From NCBI RefSeq assembly GCF_024722015.1, contig NZ_JANQBD010000017.1, forward strand, positions 1-64,000: a stretch of DNA of 64,000 nt, in the 5' to 3' direction. Positions 35,383 through 44,233 of this stretch are shown here, one piece after another. The notes beneath the pieces are model-generated. The model was not told where the DNA came from, searched no databases, and saw only the letters and a list, made by a program, of their open reading frames with translations. Each line of letters begins with the position of its first letter. Positions within the stretch are counted from its first letter, which is position 1. The position numbers and the translations under genes are program-made. This DNA is from Paenibacillus radicis (ex Xue et al. 2023) (lineage in GTDB: Bacteria > Bacillota > Bacilli > Paenibacillales > NBRC-103111).

Positions 35383-36030
35383 TTATTTTGATTGTATTGA
35401 TTTCACGTACTTCTCAGCTTTATGATCTTTCTTTATCACTGGTAAAGCGTTGTTCAATTGATTCCAAGACTCCAGTATAACTCTTGGCTCTGATTCAATA
35501 ATATTTTGTGCCTTAAGATTGTCCTCCTGCTTGTAAGCTTCAATAATATTAATAAGATCATGGCGATCTAACAATTTCACATGATTAATACCTGCAAGTG
35601 TTTCACATGAATCTGTGTAAAGTGTTGTTGCAATTACAATAGCTTTTTTTGCTTTGTAGTACCTCATACAAGAATAAACCTCTTGTACTGCGCTAATACC
35701 TACTGGTTTATCAATTGCATATCTTTTTGCCTGTACTACGTTTCTTACGCCTTCACGATCTGTAAAAATCACATCAGCTCCAAAATCTCTACTTCCCACT
35801 GTTTTATACACTCCAGAATAGCCAAGTTCTAATAATAACCTGTATAGGTACATTTCAAATTCTGAACCATCAATCATTTTATCTATATCTTCAATGTCTA
35901 TATTTCTTAGATCATAATTCTCTTGAACTACTTGCTCTTGCTCTTGCTTTCTATTGCTACCCAGCTTTCTATAAGCTAAAATTCCTACTAATGTAAATAG
36001 CAGAATGATTACTAAAATTAATACAAACAC
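35383..36030 (-). CDS. Mrr-like restriction endonuclease-fold protein, membrane-anchored
   Basis: 215-residue protein with an N-terminal membrane helix (2-20), a linker, and a PD-(D/E)xK nuclease domain of the Mrr_cat type from about 55. The core is visible as GSEFEMYLYRLLLELGY, then DFGADVIF with Asp86, and VVQAKRYA with Gln100 and Lys102, the usual D-QxK active site. AIVIATTLYT follows, also typical. Such proteins cut modified or foreign DNA, but membrane-anchored versions are poorly understood. It is 21 bases downstream of the small zinc-ribbon membrane gene, so the two probably work together. Confidence 0.85.
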   Translation of the reverse strand: MFVLILVIILLFTLVGILAYRKLGSNRKQEQEQVVQENYDLRNIDIEDIDKMIDGSEFEMYLYRLLLELGYSGVYKTVGSRDFGADVIFTDREGVRNVVQAKRYAIDKPVGISAVQEVYSCMRYYKAKKAIVIATTLYTDSCETLAGINHVKLLDRHDLINIIEAYKQEDNLKAQNIIESEPRVILESWNQLNNALPVIKKDHKAEKYVKSIQSK

Positions 36031-36051
36031 TCTATTACCTCCATATTCATA

Positions 36052-36432
36052 TCATCTTTGATGCTCGTAGCAAAACACTTGATTATTAAACTTATTAGGT
36101 CTTTCCAAGCAATAACTTCTAACCTTTTCACTAACCTTTTTACCACAATCAGCGCAATGAAATGTGCCTATGTCATTGGGAGTAGTAGCCCCATTTCCTA
36201 TCTCTTGAACATCTACTTTTGATTTCCTAGCTTTATGCTTTAAAAGAACAAATGAAACCCTTATTAGAAGCAACGCAACAGCTATCATTATCCCATAGTT
36301 AAGGAATGGTATCTCAATTGGTGTGTTTAATACTTTTGTTTCCAGCACCCATACAAATGCTTTTAACATGCAAAGCATCCCCAACGCACTAACTAAGAAA
36401 GTTGAAATTGATCGCTTACTCCTTCTTGCCAT
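36052..36432 (-). CDS. Membrane protein with C-terminal zinc-binding motif
   Basis: 126-residue protein with two membrane helices (about 10-30 and 46-64) and a cytoplasmic zinc-type motif near the end: CADCGKKVSEKV, then SYCLERPNKFN and VFCYEHQR, that is CxxC...C...C..H. In related Firmicutes this motif occurs fused to Mrr-type nucleases; here it is a separate gene directly upstream of one. GGAGG-like sequence precedes the ATG at 36432. Probable partner subunit (inference). Confidence 0.7.
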   Translation of the reverse strand: MARRSKRSISTFLVSALGMLCMLKAFVWVLETKVLNTPIEIPFLNYGIMIAVALLLIRVSFVLLKHKARKSKVDVQEIGNGATTPNDIGTFHCADCGKKVSEKVRSYCLERPNKFNNQVFCYEHQR

Positions 36433-36569
36433 AATAAAGCCTCCTTTAATTATCCTTATCTGGATGAATAGTTAAATAGTACCATAATTCATGTCCTTAT
36501 ATGTAATATTTTGTTATACCATGTTTTAATGATCTACTTCTTATTCTCTACCCTTCATCCAAAGAGATA

Positions 36570-36604
36570 GGTAAAAAAGCCTAGGCAAGGTTCCTGGGCA
36601 TTAG
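36570..36604 (-). terminator. Intrinsic terminator
   Basis: Minus-strand GCCCAGG-aaccttg-CCTAGGC followed by TTTTTT, after the gene ending at 36680. Confidence 0.75.
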
Positions 36605-36679
36605 ACATCACGTATGTTCAACTAACACAGCGGCTCAGATATAATTGGAGCTTGATGTACATTTTTACTAGAAACTTTC

Positions 36680-37327
36680 TTAATTAACTCCTAATCCCTC
36701 CAACTCGCAAACAGCCAAAAAATACTCAAACTCCAAATACCTTCCCTGATAATCTCTACATTTCTCTAAATGTTTAACATAACCTTCCTCATTACCATCT
36801 TTCAGGCATTTTACAGCTATCCAGAACTCATATTTGCACCTTTCCCTTATAGCCATAATCGATTGTGTACTTATGCTATCAAACAAATCTTGACTACTTA
36901 TTTGCCCAAGAAGAAAAGGTGCTATTGGATACTTCCTTTTCTTTAGATACCGTATAGCTAATTTCTCTAACTTCTTATCCTCTAGATATACTCCAGCATA
37001 TAAAAGTAAAGCTGGCACATTTACGATATTTGATGTATAAAGCTTAGGAGCAAGTCCTTGTTTCCAATACTCAACCGCTTCTGAATAACGCTTCATCAAC
37101 CAGCAAGCAATTCCTGCCTTGATGAAATTCGTATCACCTTTATATTCATCCAAATCTTCAATAATTAATGAGTATTTAAGTGCAGTTTCATATCTTTTAA
37201 GCAAGAATGCGGCAGTCACAGCATTACCCAAATGGATTTTGTTATTCGTTTGCTCAAATTTACCAACAAGCTCATCAAATGCTTCTTGAAATCTACCTTC
37301 TTCAATAAGTTTCCAACCCAAACCCAT
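36680..37327 (-). CDS. Helical-repeat (TPR-like) protein, 215 aa
   Basis: 215-residue protein made of helical repeats resembling tetratricopeptides, for example LIEEGRFQEAFDELVG and LMKRYSEAVEYWKQGL. The C-terminal third is a different helical region (RERCKYEFWIAVKCL). AAGGG precedes the ATG at 37327. It is 20 bases from the 109-aa gene, and such pairs recall immunity-type proteins, but I cannot identify the family. No catalytic motif is apparent. Confidence 0.65.
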   Translation of the reverse strand: MGLGWKLIEEGRFQEAFDELVGKFEQTNNKIHLGNAVTAAFLLKRYETALKYSLIIEDLDEYKGDTNFIKAGIACWLMKRYSEAVEYWKQGLAPKLYTSNIVNVPALLLYAGVYLEDKKLEKLAIRYLKKRKYPIAPFLLGQISSQDLFDSISTQSIMAIRERCKYEFWIAVKCLKDGNEEGYVKHLEKCRDYQGRYLEFEYFLAVCELEGLGVN

Positions 37328-37347
37328 TTAGACACACCCTTACCAAC

Positions 37348-37677
37348 TTAACATTCTTCATATCCCAAGAACCTAAATCTATTTGTAAATGTTTTTTCAA
37401 TCAAAAAATACCTAACCACTTCTTCAATACGCTCACGACTACATTCATCAATCAATATCATGTCGCTTGACCAAAAATACTTTCCAGACAAACACTCGCC
37501 AGTCATTTGATTCTTATCAATTAACGCTTGTATGTTCTTGTATGTAAAAAAAGTAGCAATCCATCGTGTTCCATCTTCGAATGTCATTATTACATCTGTA
37601 TTGTCATCATAGATATTCCATTCTCCAACAGACCATTGCTCTGCTTCTATCCAAAGAGTATATCTTTGCTCTTGCAT
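37348..37677 (-). CDS. Hypothetical protein, 109 aa
   Basis: 109-residue soluble protein with a recognisable but unnamed pattern: WIATFFTYKNIQALIDKN, then TGECLSGKYFWSSDMI. I have seen similar sequences annotated only as hypothetical in Bacillus and Paenibacillus. GGAGGG precedes the ATG at 37677. It is likely co-transcribed with the TPR-like gene downstream. Confidence 0.65.
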   Translation of the reverse strand: MQEQRYTLWIEAEQWSVGEWNIYDDNTDVIMTFEDGTRWIATFFTYKNIQALIDKNQMTGECLSGKYFWSSDMILIDECSRERIEEVVRYFLIEKTFTNRFRFLGYEEC

Positions 37678-37692
37678 ATTCCCTCCATATGC

Positions 37693-37833
37693 CTAATCAT
37701 TCAAAATCACAGTCAAAGCATCATCAAACCTGCTTGAAATTTCAATAAACTCATTATTGGGCGTATCTACAAGTGAACGAACTTCCAGCAATAGCTCTAT
37801 CAACGCTGAATACTTGAACAGTCTCTCAGCCAT
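37693..37833 (-). CDS. Small hypothetical protein, 46 aa
   Basis: 46 codons from ATG at 37833, six bases after the stop of the upstream 60-aa gene, with AAAGGAT just inside that gene. The product is an acidic helix (MAERLFKYSALIELLLEV start). Close packing with neighbours on both sides and absence of another frame make it plausible. Confidence 0.5.
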   Translation of the reverse strand: MAERLFKYSALIELLLEVRSLVDTPNNEFIEISSRFDDALTVILND

Positions 37834-37838
37834 CTCAT

Positions 37839-38021
37839 TCAAAACCTATCCTTTCCAAGGAGTTCAATTACTTTATCAAGCTTCTTACCCATTTGAGCAT
37901 CGTGTTTCTTCTTCCAACTGAAATACCTTATGCCACTTATCAACGCAACAACTAGCAATACTACCAAAAGCAATGAAATCAATTGCATTACAGCAGCCAT
38001 TATCGAAAACGAATAACCCAT
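37839..38021 (-). CDS. Single-pass membrane protein, 60 aa
   Basis: 60-residue protein with a long N-terminal membrane helix (about 7-31) and a basic cytoplasmic tail (FSWKKKHDAQMGKKLDKVIE). GGAGAAA precedes the ATG at 38021. The arrangement, one anchor plus a short charged helix, is like small membrane regulators, but nothing identifies it. Confidence 0.6.
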   Translation of the reverse strand: MGYSFSIMAAVMQLISLLLVVLLVVALISGIRYFSWKKKHDAQMGKKLDKVIELLGKDRF

Positions 38022-38072
38022 CTAGTATTTTCTCCTCTCAACACGCAATCTGCCTTAAATAAAACTTCTCTT

Positions 38073-38717
38073 TTATTGAAGGTATCCAATTTTCAAATCT
38101 TTGACTATATTTAGTAACGTTTCACGACTTGCTTTGTATTCATCAATAATATTAATGTTTACTTTATAAAATCTATCATAAGGCTCTTCTTTACCTAGTG
38201 TTTTATGAGGTAATATCCAAGGTTGTATTTGCTCGTTTGAGTAGGAATTAATTCTTCCTATGAAGTAGGAAAGAAAATAGCCATCATTTGTTTCTATTGA
38301 GTTTCTTTCAGCATTATACAATCTAATGAAAGCCTCCATTCGTTGGTCTAACTCTTTACTAGTTTTATTAAAGCGAAGGTACTCCTTTTTTAATTGAATT
38401 AAGTTTATAATGAAATTATTATTTACATATTCCTCATAAATATGGATAGGAAATCCCTTCACGATTTCCATTACTTCAATCACAACTAAAGGTATTGACT
38501 TTTCTGCACTAGTGATATTTACTACATCTTCTGTGTTAAGAATCGAGATTTCAAGTTGGTCTTTTAGTAGTGATACTTCTTTTTTCACTTCCCATTCCTT
38601 CTGTCTTTCTTCACGTTTCGATTGCGTCCGCCATAAAACAAATCCAACAGTTATCCCTGTAAAAAGCCCAGAAATACTCCCAGCAATAATATCTGGTACA
38701 AATGTTGACCAATCCAT
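38073..38717 (-). CDS. Membrane-anchored protein, 214 aa
   Basis: N-terminal membrane helix (about 8-30, with GSISGLFTGITVGFVLW) followed by a basic stretch and a long helical cytoplasmic domain. GGAGG lies ten bases before the ATG at 38717; a longer frame to 38750 is less likely. The topology (TM then KREERQKEWEVKKEV) resembles DUF4760-like proteins. Three proteins of this general type lie in this part of the island (38073, 39559 and the 60-aa gene). Confidence 0.6.
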   Translation of the reverse strand: MDWSTFVPDIIAGSISGLFTGITVGFVLWRTQSKREERQKEWEVKKEVSLLKDQLEISILNTEDVVNITSAEKSIPLVVIEVMEIVKGFPIHIYEEYVNNNFIINLIQLKKEYLRFNKTSKELDQRMEAFIRLYNAERNSIETNDGYFLSYFIGRINSYSNEQIQPWILPHKTLGKEEPYDRFYKVNINIIDEYKASRETLLNIVKDLKIGYLQ

Positions 38718-38757
38718 TTTTAATTTCCTCCACTTGGCTATGAAATCCATAATTTAT

Positions 38758-39204
38758 CTAATAAAACGCAACCACTTTTTTAATTTTGCAACCCATCAAT
38801 TGCATTAAGTATTCTGTATGTTCTATCGTCAATTCTTCCCTTGGATTCATAATTTCAATTGAGAAGCGTGAAAATCCTGCGTTCCACTTATAATTCAGTT
38901 CATTTAATGATGTAGCCTCATTACAACAATCTGTCACCACGCTTAAGTTATGAAATGAAGTTTTAGAAGCCTTGTCCATTACTTCACCCCACCAATCTAA
39001 ATCAATATTACTTGAGCAAAATGGACAACCAATGCTCTCAAAATTCTCACCTTGATCTATAAAACGCACTTCATCAGTCAGAATGTACTCTGTTTTTTCG
39101 TTACTTACGTTAAAATTTATCCATTCCTTTACTTCCCCTAATTTCATTTCACTTGGAACAAATTTAGGATCTTTGGGTATTATCTTGACTATCACATCTG
39201 ACAT
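38758..39204 (-). CDS. Hypothetical protein with CxxC, 148 aa
   Basis: 148-residue soluble protein. A possible zinc or redox site is IGCPFCSSNIDLDWWGE, followed later by TDCCNEATSLNEL. Similar proteins occur as hypotheticals in Bacillaceae. GGAGGA precedes the ATG at 39204. Function unknown. Confidence 0.65.
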   Translation of the reverse strand: MSDVIVKIIPKDPKFVPSEMKLGEVKEWINFNVSNEKTEYILTDEVRFIDQGENFESIGCPFCSSNIDLDWWGEVMDKASKTSFHNLSVVTDCCNEATSLNELNYKWNAGFSRFSIEIMNPREELTIEHTEYLMQLMGCKIKKVVAFY

Positions 39205-39243
39205 AGTAGTGGATTCCTCCGTCATTCAACAAAAATTGCTCTT

Positions 39244-39504
39244 TTATACCTTTAACTCTCCCTTTATAGCTTGAACAACCTTTTTTATGTATCGCTTGCT
39301 ATATTTGTTACAGCAAAGAGCAATAGACTTATCCATTTCCCAATCTTCAAGTTTTAGATTTTCCTCAATCATTTCAACTTCTCTAAGAATTTCCTTCTTT
39401 GTCTGGTCTAACTCCATCTGACTGAATAATTCAATTTCTTTTGTAAGTGATTGTAGTAAACCACGATATTGATTCATGAAATATGAAAAAGTGGGTATCG
39501 CCAT
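39244..39504 (-). CDS. Hypothetical helical protein, 86 aa
   Basis: 86-residue, all-helical, charged protein (EIELFSQMELDQTKKEIL) with a Cys pair near the end (IALCCNKYSKRY). AAGGGAG precedes the ATG at 39504. No family recognised. Confidence 0.6.
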   Translation of the reverse strand: MAIPTFSYFMNQYRGLLQSLTKEIELFSQMELDQTKKEILREVEMIEENLKLEDWEMDKSIALCCNKYSKRYIKKVVQAIKGELKV

Positions 39505-39558
39505 TCGATTCTCCCTTCAAATAAAATCGTGCTTTATGTTGAAGTACTTTCTTATAAA

Positions 39559-40299
39559 TTAAAAATCTTTTGACCTCTCTAAATATGTTTTTGCATGAGG
39601 GCTAAATTCACCAGAACCATTAGTTAATTTAGTTACTACTTCTTCAACTGCATCTTTCAAGACATGTATACCTTTTTCACCTGAATAATATTTTCGGAGA
39701 ATATTTTTCAGATTGTTGTATAGTCTCTTTGTAAGCTTTTCAATTTTAAGATTGTGTTTATAACTCAATATAGTATAAGCATCTTCTCCACGTAACTCAG
39801 AAATAGAACTCCATAAAAGATAATGAAAACTATAATTTGTTAGTGTCTTTTTATTAGAACTGTCGAAGAGTTTTGTATTTGTATTTAGCTTTAATAGTTG
39901 ATCTAGCATATGCCAAAAAAGTACAATTTCATAGATTATTTGCTTATTCCCCCTTAAATCTAGATGGTAGTCATAAAATCTAACATTATGTAAAGCTGAA
40001 ATCACTTGGGGAGTAGCAAACATAAGATTTTCACTAATATGAGTGAATATTTTTTGTTTAACCTGATCAACATCTATCCCAACCTTAATATCATTCGATC
40101 TTCTAAATGCTGTTCTTACATCAATATAAATATATAACTCAAAGAGAATAGGTGCGTATAACTTTTGATATACTTCTTTGTAATACTTGTGATTTTCACG
40201 CCTCTTTGTTAACCAATGGGATATTATTTGAGCTATAACTGCTGCAATAAATGCTGCTGACGCTGTTATTATTGCTGCTATATAAGGATTACTGTTCAT
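39559..40299 (-). CDS. Membrane-anchored protein, 246 aa
   Basis: One N-terminal membrane helix (about 5-28, AAIITASAAFIAAVIAQII), then a basic segment (LTKRRENHKYYKEVYQKLY) and a ~200-residue cytoplasmic helical domain with many Leu, Tyr and Lys. Family not recognised. ATG at 40299. It resembles in layout the other single-anchor proteins nearby. Confidence 0.6.
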   Translation of the reverse strand: MNSNPYIAAIITASAAFIAAVIAQIISHWLTKRRENHKYYKEVYQKLYAPILFELYIYIDVRTAFRRSNDIKVGIDVDQVKQKIFTHISENLMFATPQVISALHNVRFYDYHLDLRGNKQIIYEIVLFWHMLDQLLKLNTNTKLFDSSNKKTLTNYSFHYLLWSSISELRGEDAYTILSYKHNLKIEKLTKRLYNNLKNILRKYYSGEKGIHVLKDAVEEVVTKLTNGSGEFSPHAKTYLERSKDF

Positions 40300-40689
40300 T
40301 TATAATTAAACCCACCTTTTTCATTTTTTATTGCTTTCTGTAGAAATATATTCTTGTTCTTGAAATAAACAAGAATTGTCGCTCCTGAAGCAAATAGCAC
40401 TTCAAATGACAATATATCCTCATCTGTAATCAATATCTCATTGTATCCCAATCATCAAAGCCCCTACGTTGATCTTTCCTTTTTATCCTTATTGTACCAT
40501 TTGGCGTATCGATGTAGTTGATAATTTATCGTTCAAATTGAGTTTAAGGTCGCTGGTCTGGAGCGCACAGGGCATCTGGGGAAAAAGCAAATCTTCATTT
40601 GGTTATAAGTACCCCCCACCCTGTTACCTTATAAAATCAAAAGAAAAAAGCATCCTACATTCATCAGGATGCTCCACCATTTACCACTA
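40300..40689. other. 390-bp non-coding stretch with resolvase terminator
   Basis: At 40644-40678 the minus strand forms GCATCCT-gatgaatgt-AGGATGC followed by TTTTTT, the terminator of the resolvase gene. About 40535-40600 is GC-richer than its surroundings. No gene seen. Confidence 0.6.
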
Positions 40690-41253
40690 CTAAGATATTA
40701 CCTTCCGTTTTTCCAACTCACGATACAACGTAGGCTTAGATACACCTGTAAGATCAACGATCTCCTTCAACGAATATTCCTTGCTATCATAAAGCTTCAA
40801 CGCTTGCTTAACTTTCTTATCATCCAGCGGAGGTCTGCCACCTTTTCTTCCTCTTGCTCTCGCCGCTGCTAACCCTGCAAGCGTTCTCTCGCTAATAATA
40901 TCGCGTTCTAGCTCAGCAATGACCGCAAGCATTCGAAACATGGCACGCCCAACTGCTGTGGTAGTGTCGATATTATCACGAATTGAAATCAACTCAATAC
41001 TGCGGTCTTCTAAGACCTCACTCAATTCAATAAGCTTCTTCGTTGATCTTGCAAGCCTGTCAAGCTTGTAGACAACCAATGAATCACCTTCACGTAAATA
41101 TTCTAAAGCTTTTGCCAACTCAATACGGTCATCATTCTTCCCTGAATCCTTTTCTTCAAATATCTTGATACAACCTTTTTGTTTCAATGCGTCTGTTTGC
41201 AAATCAAGATTTTGCTCACTGGTACTAACACGGGAATAGCCTATAAGTGCCAC
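40690..41253 (-). CDS. Serine recombinase of the resolvase/invertase family
   Basis: 187-residue small serine recombinase, the normal length for Tn3/Hin-type enzymes. The catalytic Ser lies in YSRVSTSEQNLDLQ (about residue 10), with the conserved KLDRLARS and the C-terminal helix-turn-helix SLKEIVDLTGVSKPTLYREL. GTG start at 41253 after AAGGAG. It may be a relic of a transposon or a multimer-resolution or inversion module of the island; no transposase or clear crossover site was found next to it. Confidence 0.92.
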   Translation of the reverse strand: MALIGYSRVSTSEQNLDLQTDALKQKGCIKIFEEKDSGKNDDRIELAKALEYLREGDSLVVYKLDRLARSTKKLIELSEVLEDRSIELISIRDNIDTTTAVGRAMFRMLAVIAELERDIISERTLAGLAAARARGRKGGRPPLDDKKVKQALKLYDSKEYSLKEIVDLTGVSKPTLYRELEKRKVIS

Positions 41254-41517
41254 GCTTTCGCTCCTTTCAATGTATTACCAGTTCCAGACTGTAGCATCAA
41301 AAACGGCGAAAATCCAGTGTTTATTTACTTTGATTTTGATATGAGTTTTGTACCATGAGCTGCGTATAAAAAGGGAGTTTTTCCGAGCCAAGCCAAAAGT
41401 TCTCAAAAACATTCATTTATGAGAAAAGGCACGAACCAAAGTTGTCCTTGGATTCATACCCACTCACATTTCAAAAGATTAAACTTCACCAAATTTACTT
41501 CTGCAATAATGTTTTGC

Positions 41518-42567
41518 TTATAGACTACTCATAAACTCAGAATGCACTCTTTCCAAGTGATTGTGAATGTGTTGATCGTTAGAGCTATACATTTTCAAGT
41601 TCTTAGTTATGTCATTGAGCAACTTTAAATAATCCACAATATTTCCATTCTTAAAGCGGTAATAGTTAAAATCAATAAAATCATCAAATCTTTGTTTAAC
41701 TTCCCCGCTGGGGTCAAGGGAAATTACATCAATTGATTTTAAGTGTTTTGATTCCAATAGAGATGACTTTAACATATATTTCATATATGAATCTGAGATA
41801 GGCAATGAATATCCCAAAATTCTAACATGGTTTGCTTCCCTTAATTGCTTTTGGGCAATTTTCCAAGTTTCTAATAGGTCTTGGTTTGAAGTTTTATTCC
41901 AAGTAGGAGGAACTAAATTCATCTTTTCTATACAACCATGCAGCTTAGAGAGCTGCACTTCACTTTGAAACGCTTCTGCAGCTGCATTTCCAGCAAACGT
42001 TATTGGTCGTGAGACATCACATTTTCTATTTAGGTATCTAATAGTATTTTCTAACACCAAATCATAGTTTAAAGTGACAACTGAATATTCTGTATTTGCT
42101 TCGTGATTTCTTTTAAATTTAATAATTCTATCATTTCTGTTCAACATTTCGAACTTCAGGTTGAACAATTCCGCAACGAAATGCCCATAAAGTATGTTTG
42201 ACTCACTTTGACCAAAAACAAAGTCATGCCAATTGGACACTTTTTCATTGTAATCAACAATTCCAGGAGTGTAATGCTCAATTACATCTCTAAGGAATTG
42301 TTTGAATTTTTCTGTATTATTCTGCCCCTCCAAGTAGTCATTCATTTCGAGGATTGATAGGATTTCTTCAATATTATAAAGGTCTGCTTTGAAGAAGTTT
42401 TTTATAACTGACATTTTATTTAGTAAATCGAATATTTCATTAAAATGGGAATATCTTTCTGTATCTTGAAAATATAAGTCTTTAGCCTTCAAAATGAAAT
42501 TTGACATTACTGGCAGACCAAGCGGAGCAGAAAATCCAGCTCCTAATATATATACTACTTTTTCCAT
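41518..42567 (-). CDS. SIR2-like NAD-binding protein
   Basis: 349-residue protein with a SIR2-type Rossmann fold: GAGFSAPLGLP at 9-19 for NAD, TLNYD at 165-169 in the place of the sirtuin TxNxD motif, and KLHG at 208-211 with the catalytic-type His. The deacetylase zinc module is missing. Stand-alone SIR2 domains of this type often act as NAD-depleting effectors in anti-phage systems (DSR, Thoeris-like, short Argonaute systems), so a defence role is plausible (inference). GGGGTG precedes the ATG at 42567. It is 30 bases downstream of the DUF6979 gene. Confidence 0.82.
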   Translation of the reverse strand: MEKVVYILGAGFSAPLGLPVMSNFILKAKDLYFQDTERYSHFNEIFDLLNKMSVIKNFFKADLYNIEEILSILEMNDYLEGQNNTEKFKQFLRDVIEHYTPGIVDYNEKVSNWHDFVFGQSESNILYGHFVAELFNLKFEMLNRNDRIIKFKRNHEANTEYSVVTLNYDLVLENTIRYLNRKCDVSRPITFAGNAAAEAFQSEVQLSKLHGCIEKMNLVPPTWNKTSNQDLLETWKIAQKQLREANHVRILGYSLPISDSYMKYMLKSSLLESKHLKSIDVISLDPSGEVKQRFDDFIDFNYYRFKNGNIVDYLKLLNDITKNLKMYSSNDQHIHNHLERVHSEFMSSL

Positions 42568-42597
42568 TCGACACCCCTTGTGCTATATAATTAGATG

Positions 42598-42993
42598 CTA
42601 TTCACAAATCAGCCCATGTTTCCACAACGAAACAACAACATCCATTTGATAATTATGTGACATTACCTTGCCATCCATAACAGTTTCCCATAACACTTTC
42701 AGATCCTCAGCCAACTCAGGATTCTCTCTAAGCAACTCCACAGCCTTGATTGCATAGCCCTTATTCTTTTGTGAATTGCTTCTCTCTGTATAGATTCCTT
42801 TCGAAATACCCTTCACCAATCCTGCTTCACATAACCCAAGAAAAGCGTTCTTAGGACACCCCTTCTTCTGCGCCCATGTACCTTCACCGCAAGTTTCCGT
42901 TGTAGCTATGTTCCAAGCTTCCAAGGGTGTAGACGCTTGGTTATTTTCGATTAACTTTGTTGCTATTAAAGTTGCCTGAGCATATTTGTTCAT
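42598..42993 (-). CDS. DUF6979-like protein
   Basis: 131-residue soluble protein recognisable by TTETCGEGTWAQKKGCPKNA and LGLCEAGLVKGI, and by the C-terminal helical half. It matches proteins labelled DUF6979, often encoded on islands. GAGAGAAG precedes the ATG at 42993. It is the upstream neighbour of the SIR2-like gene on the same strand with a 30-bp gap, so the two may form one operon. Confidence 0.65.
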   Translation of the reverse strand: MNKYAQATLIATKLIENNQASTPLEAWNIATTETCGEGTWAQKKGCPKNAFLGLCEAGLVKGISKGIYTERSNSQKNKGYAIKAVELLRENPELAEDLKVLWETVMDGKVMSHNYQMDVVVSLWKHGLICE

Positions 42994-43021
42994 TTGTACT
43001 TCTCTCTAGGAATAATAATTA

Positions 43022-43060
43022 GGAAGCCAAAAAATACTTGTAACAAGTATTTTTTGGCTT
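43022..43060. terminator. Perfect 16-bp inverted repeat, bidirectional terminator
   Basis: AGCCAAAAAATACTTG-taa-CAAGTATTTTTTGGCT, between the unknown two-gene operon and the DUF6979 gene. The T run is inside the stem, so it can fold identically on both strands. Confidence 0.65.
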
Positions 43061-43075
43061 TCAAAATTTCTGAAT

Positions 43076-44206
43076 TTAGTTTACCTTCATTGTTTTTTTA
43101 ATTTGTAATTTTCTTGCTTTATCAAAGAAATACTTAGGTTGCCATTTTTCTATTACTTTTGGAACAATGAACTCATTTGCAGCGGATAGCAAAACAGATT
43201 CAACTGGTTTGATAATAGACAACACTTGCAAGAAACCAAAAATAACAGTTCTAGTTGGTAGTGACAAACCACTATTACTATTATTTATAATTAATTTCGC
43301 GACTGACTTAGAAAAATTCGTTTGTTCCTTTAAGCATGTCCTAGTAGTATTGTCCAACCAATGCCTTAGAATCTGCCCATCACCTTTCCTCAGTTTTAGA
43401 ATATCCGAAATATTCATTAGCCCTGCTGAGATATTTTCTTTAATATCTGGGAAATCATGTATTTCGCATAATTCAAGGAAATTATCGCTTTGATTCCTAT
43501 AAATATCTTTACGGTACGCTTGCCTTAATTTCTTGACGAAAAAATCTTCTAACTCACTTTCACAAACCACTTCATCAAATTGGCTAAGCAAAGCCATTCT
43601 AAAATTCAGTTCAGAAATTAAGTGTAATCCATATGTTGCTTCGTCAAGAACCCTTTTTTGTAATCTTTTATCCTTTGTTTTAGGAGTAAAGTAGCAAGCA
43701 CCATCTGAAATTTCAATAGTGAAATCTGGTAGATCAAACCTATCTCTAACGAAATTAAAAACAGCTGAAGTTAGTTCAAGATTATTAAGATCATTTCTAC
43801 AGTTTTCAAGAAGAATATCGCTACTAACTTGACTACTTGTAAGCTTACTGCTAAATTGTTGAATTGTATTTTTCGGATAGCTAGCTTTAAACACTTCCTC
43901 TAACTTGCCGTAGTCTACAGGTGGAATACCATTTTTTTCATAATCCAAAAGCATAATACTATTTAATGTCTTTGTTGTTTGCTTTGCAATTATTGTCCCA
44001 TAAGTATTGTAAACTGGAATAATCAAATTTTCAGCTAATAGTTCTTCCATTGTTTTTGCTTCTATATTTGCAGCTAAGACTTCGAATACATTAGCAGCTG
44101 AAACATCTAGTGCAACTGAATCATAGAATAATAAAGCTTCCCCTAATAATGGAATTATTTCACTCGGTCGATTGGCAGATACATATACTGTCTTTTTCTG
44201 TTTCAA
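43076..44206 (-). CDS. Unknown protein, second gene of a two-gene operon
   Basis: 376-residue soluble protein, no family recognised. The start is a TTG at 44206, eight bases after GGAGG; an upstream TTG at 44221 overlaps the binding site. The N-terminus (KKTVYVSANRPSEIIPLLGEALLFYDSVALD) looks alpha/beta; the rest is mainly helical with a Lys-rich end. No nuclease, ATPase or membrane motif is visible. It follows the 275-aa gene by 27 bases from this start. The pair is framed by a divergent intergenic region and a terminator, so it is a self-contained unit. Confidence 0.65.
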   Translation of the reverse strand: MKQKKTVYVSANRPSEIIPLLGEALLFYDSVALDVSAANVFEVLAANIEAKTMEELLAENLIIPVYNTYGTIIAKQTTKTLNSIMLLDYEKNGIPPVDYGKLEEVFKASYPKNTIQQFSSKLTSSQVSSDILLENCRNDLNNLELTSAVFNFVRDRFDLPDFTIEISDGACYFTPKTKDKRLQKRVLDEATYGLHLISELNFRMALLSQFDEVVCESELEDFFVKKLRQAYRKDIYRNQSDNFLELCEIHDFPDIKENISAGLMNISDILKLRKGDGQILRHWLDNTTRTCLKEQTNFSKSVAKLIINNSNSGLSLPTRTVIFGFLQVLSIIKPVESVLLSAANEFIVPKVIEKWQPKYFFDKARKLQIKKTMKVN

Positions 44207-44233
44207 TTTTAATACCTCCAAATATATATGTAT

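Noticed and set aside
40690..41253. Serine resolvase as the integrase of the island.
   Set aside because: It is mid-island, small-type, and the spo0A-adjacent tyrosine recombinase fits the integration geometry.
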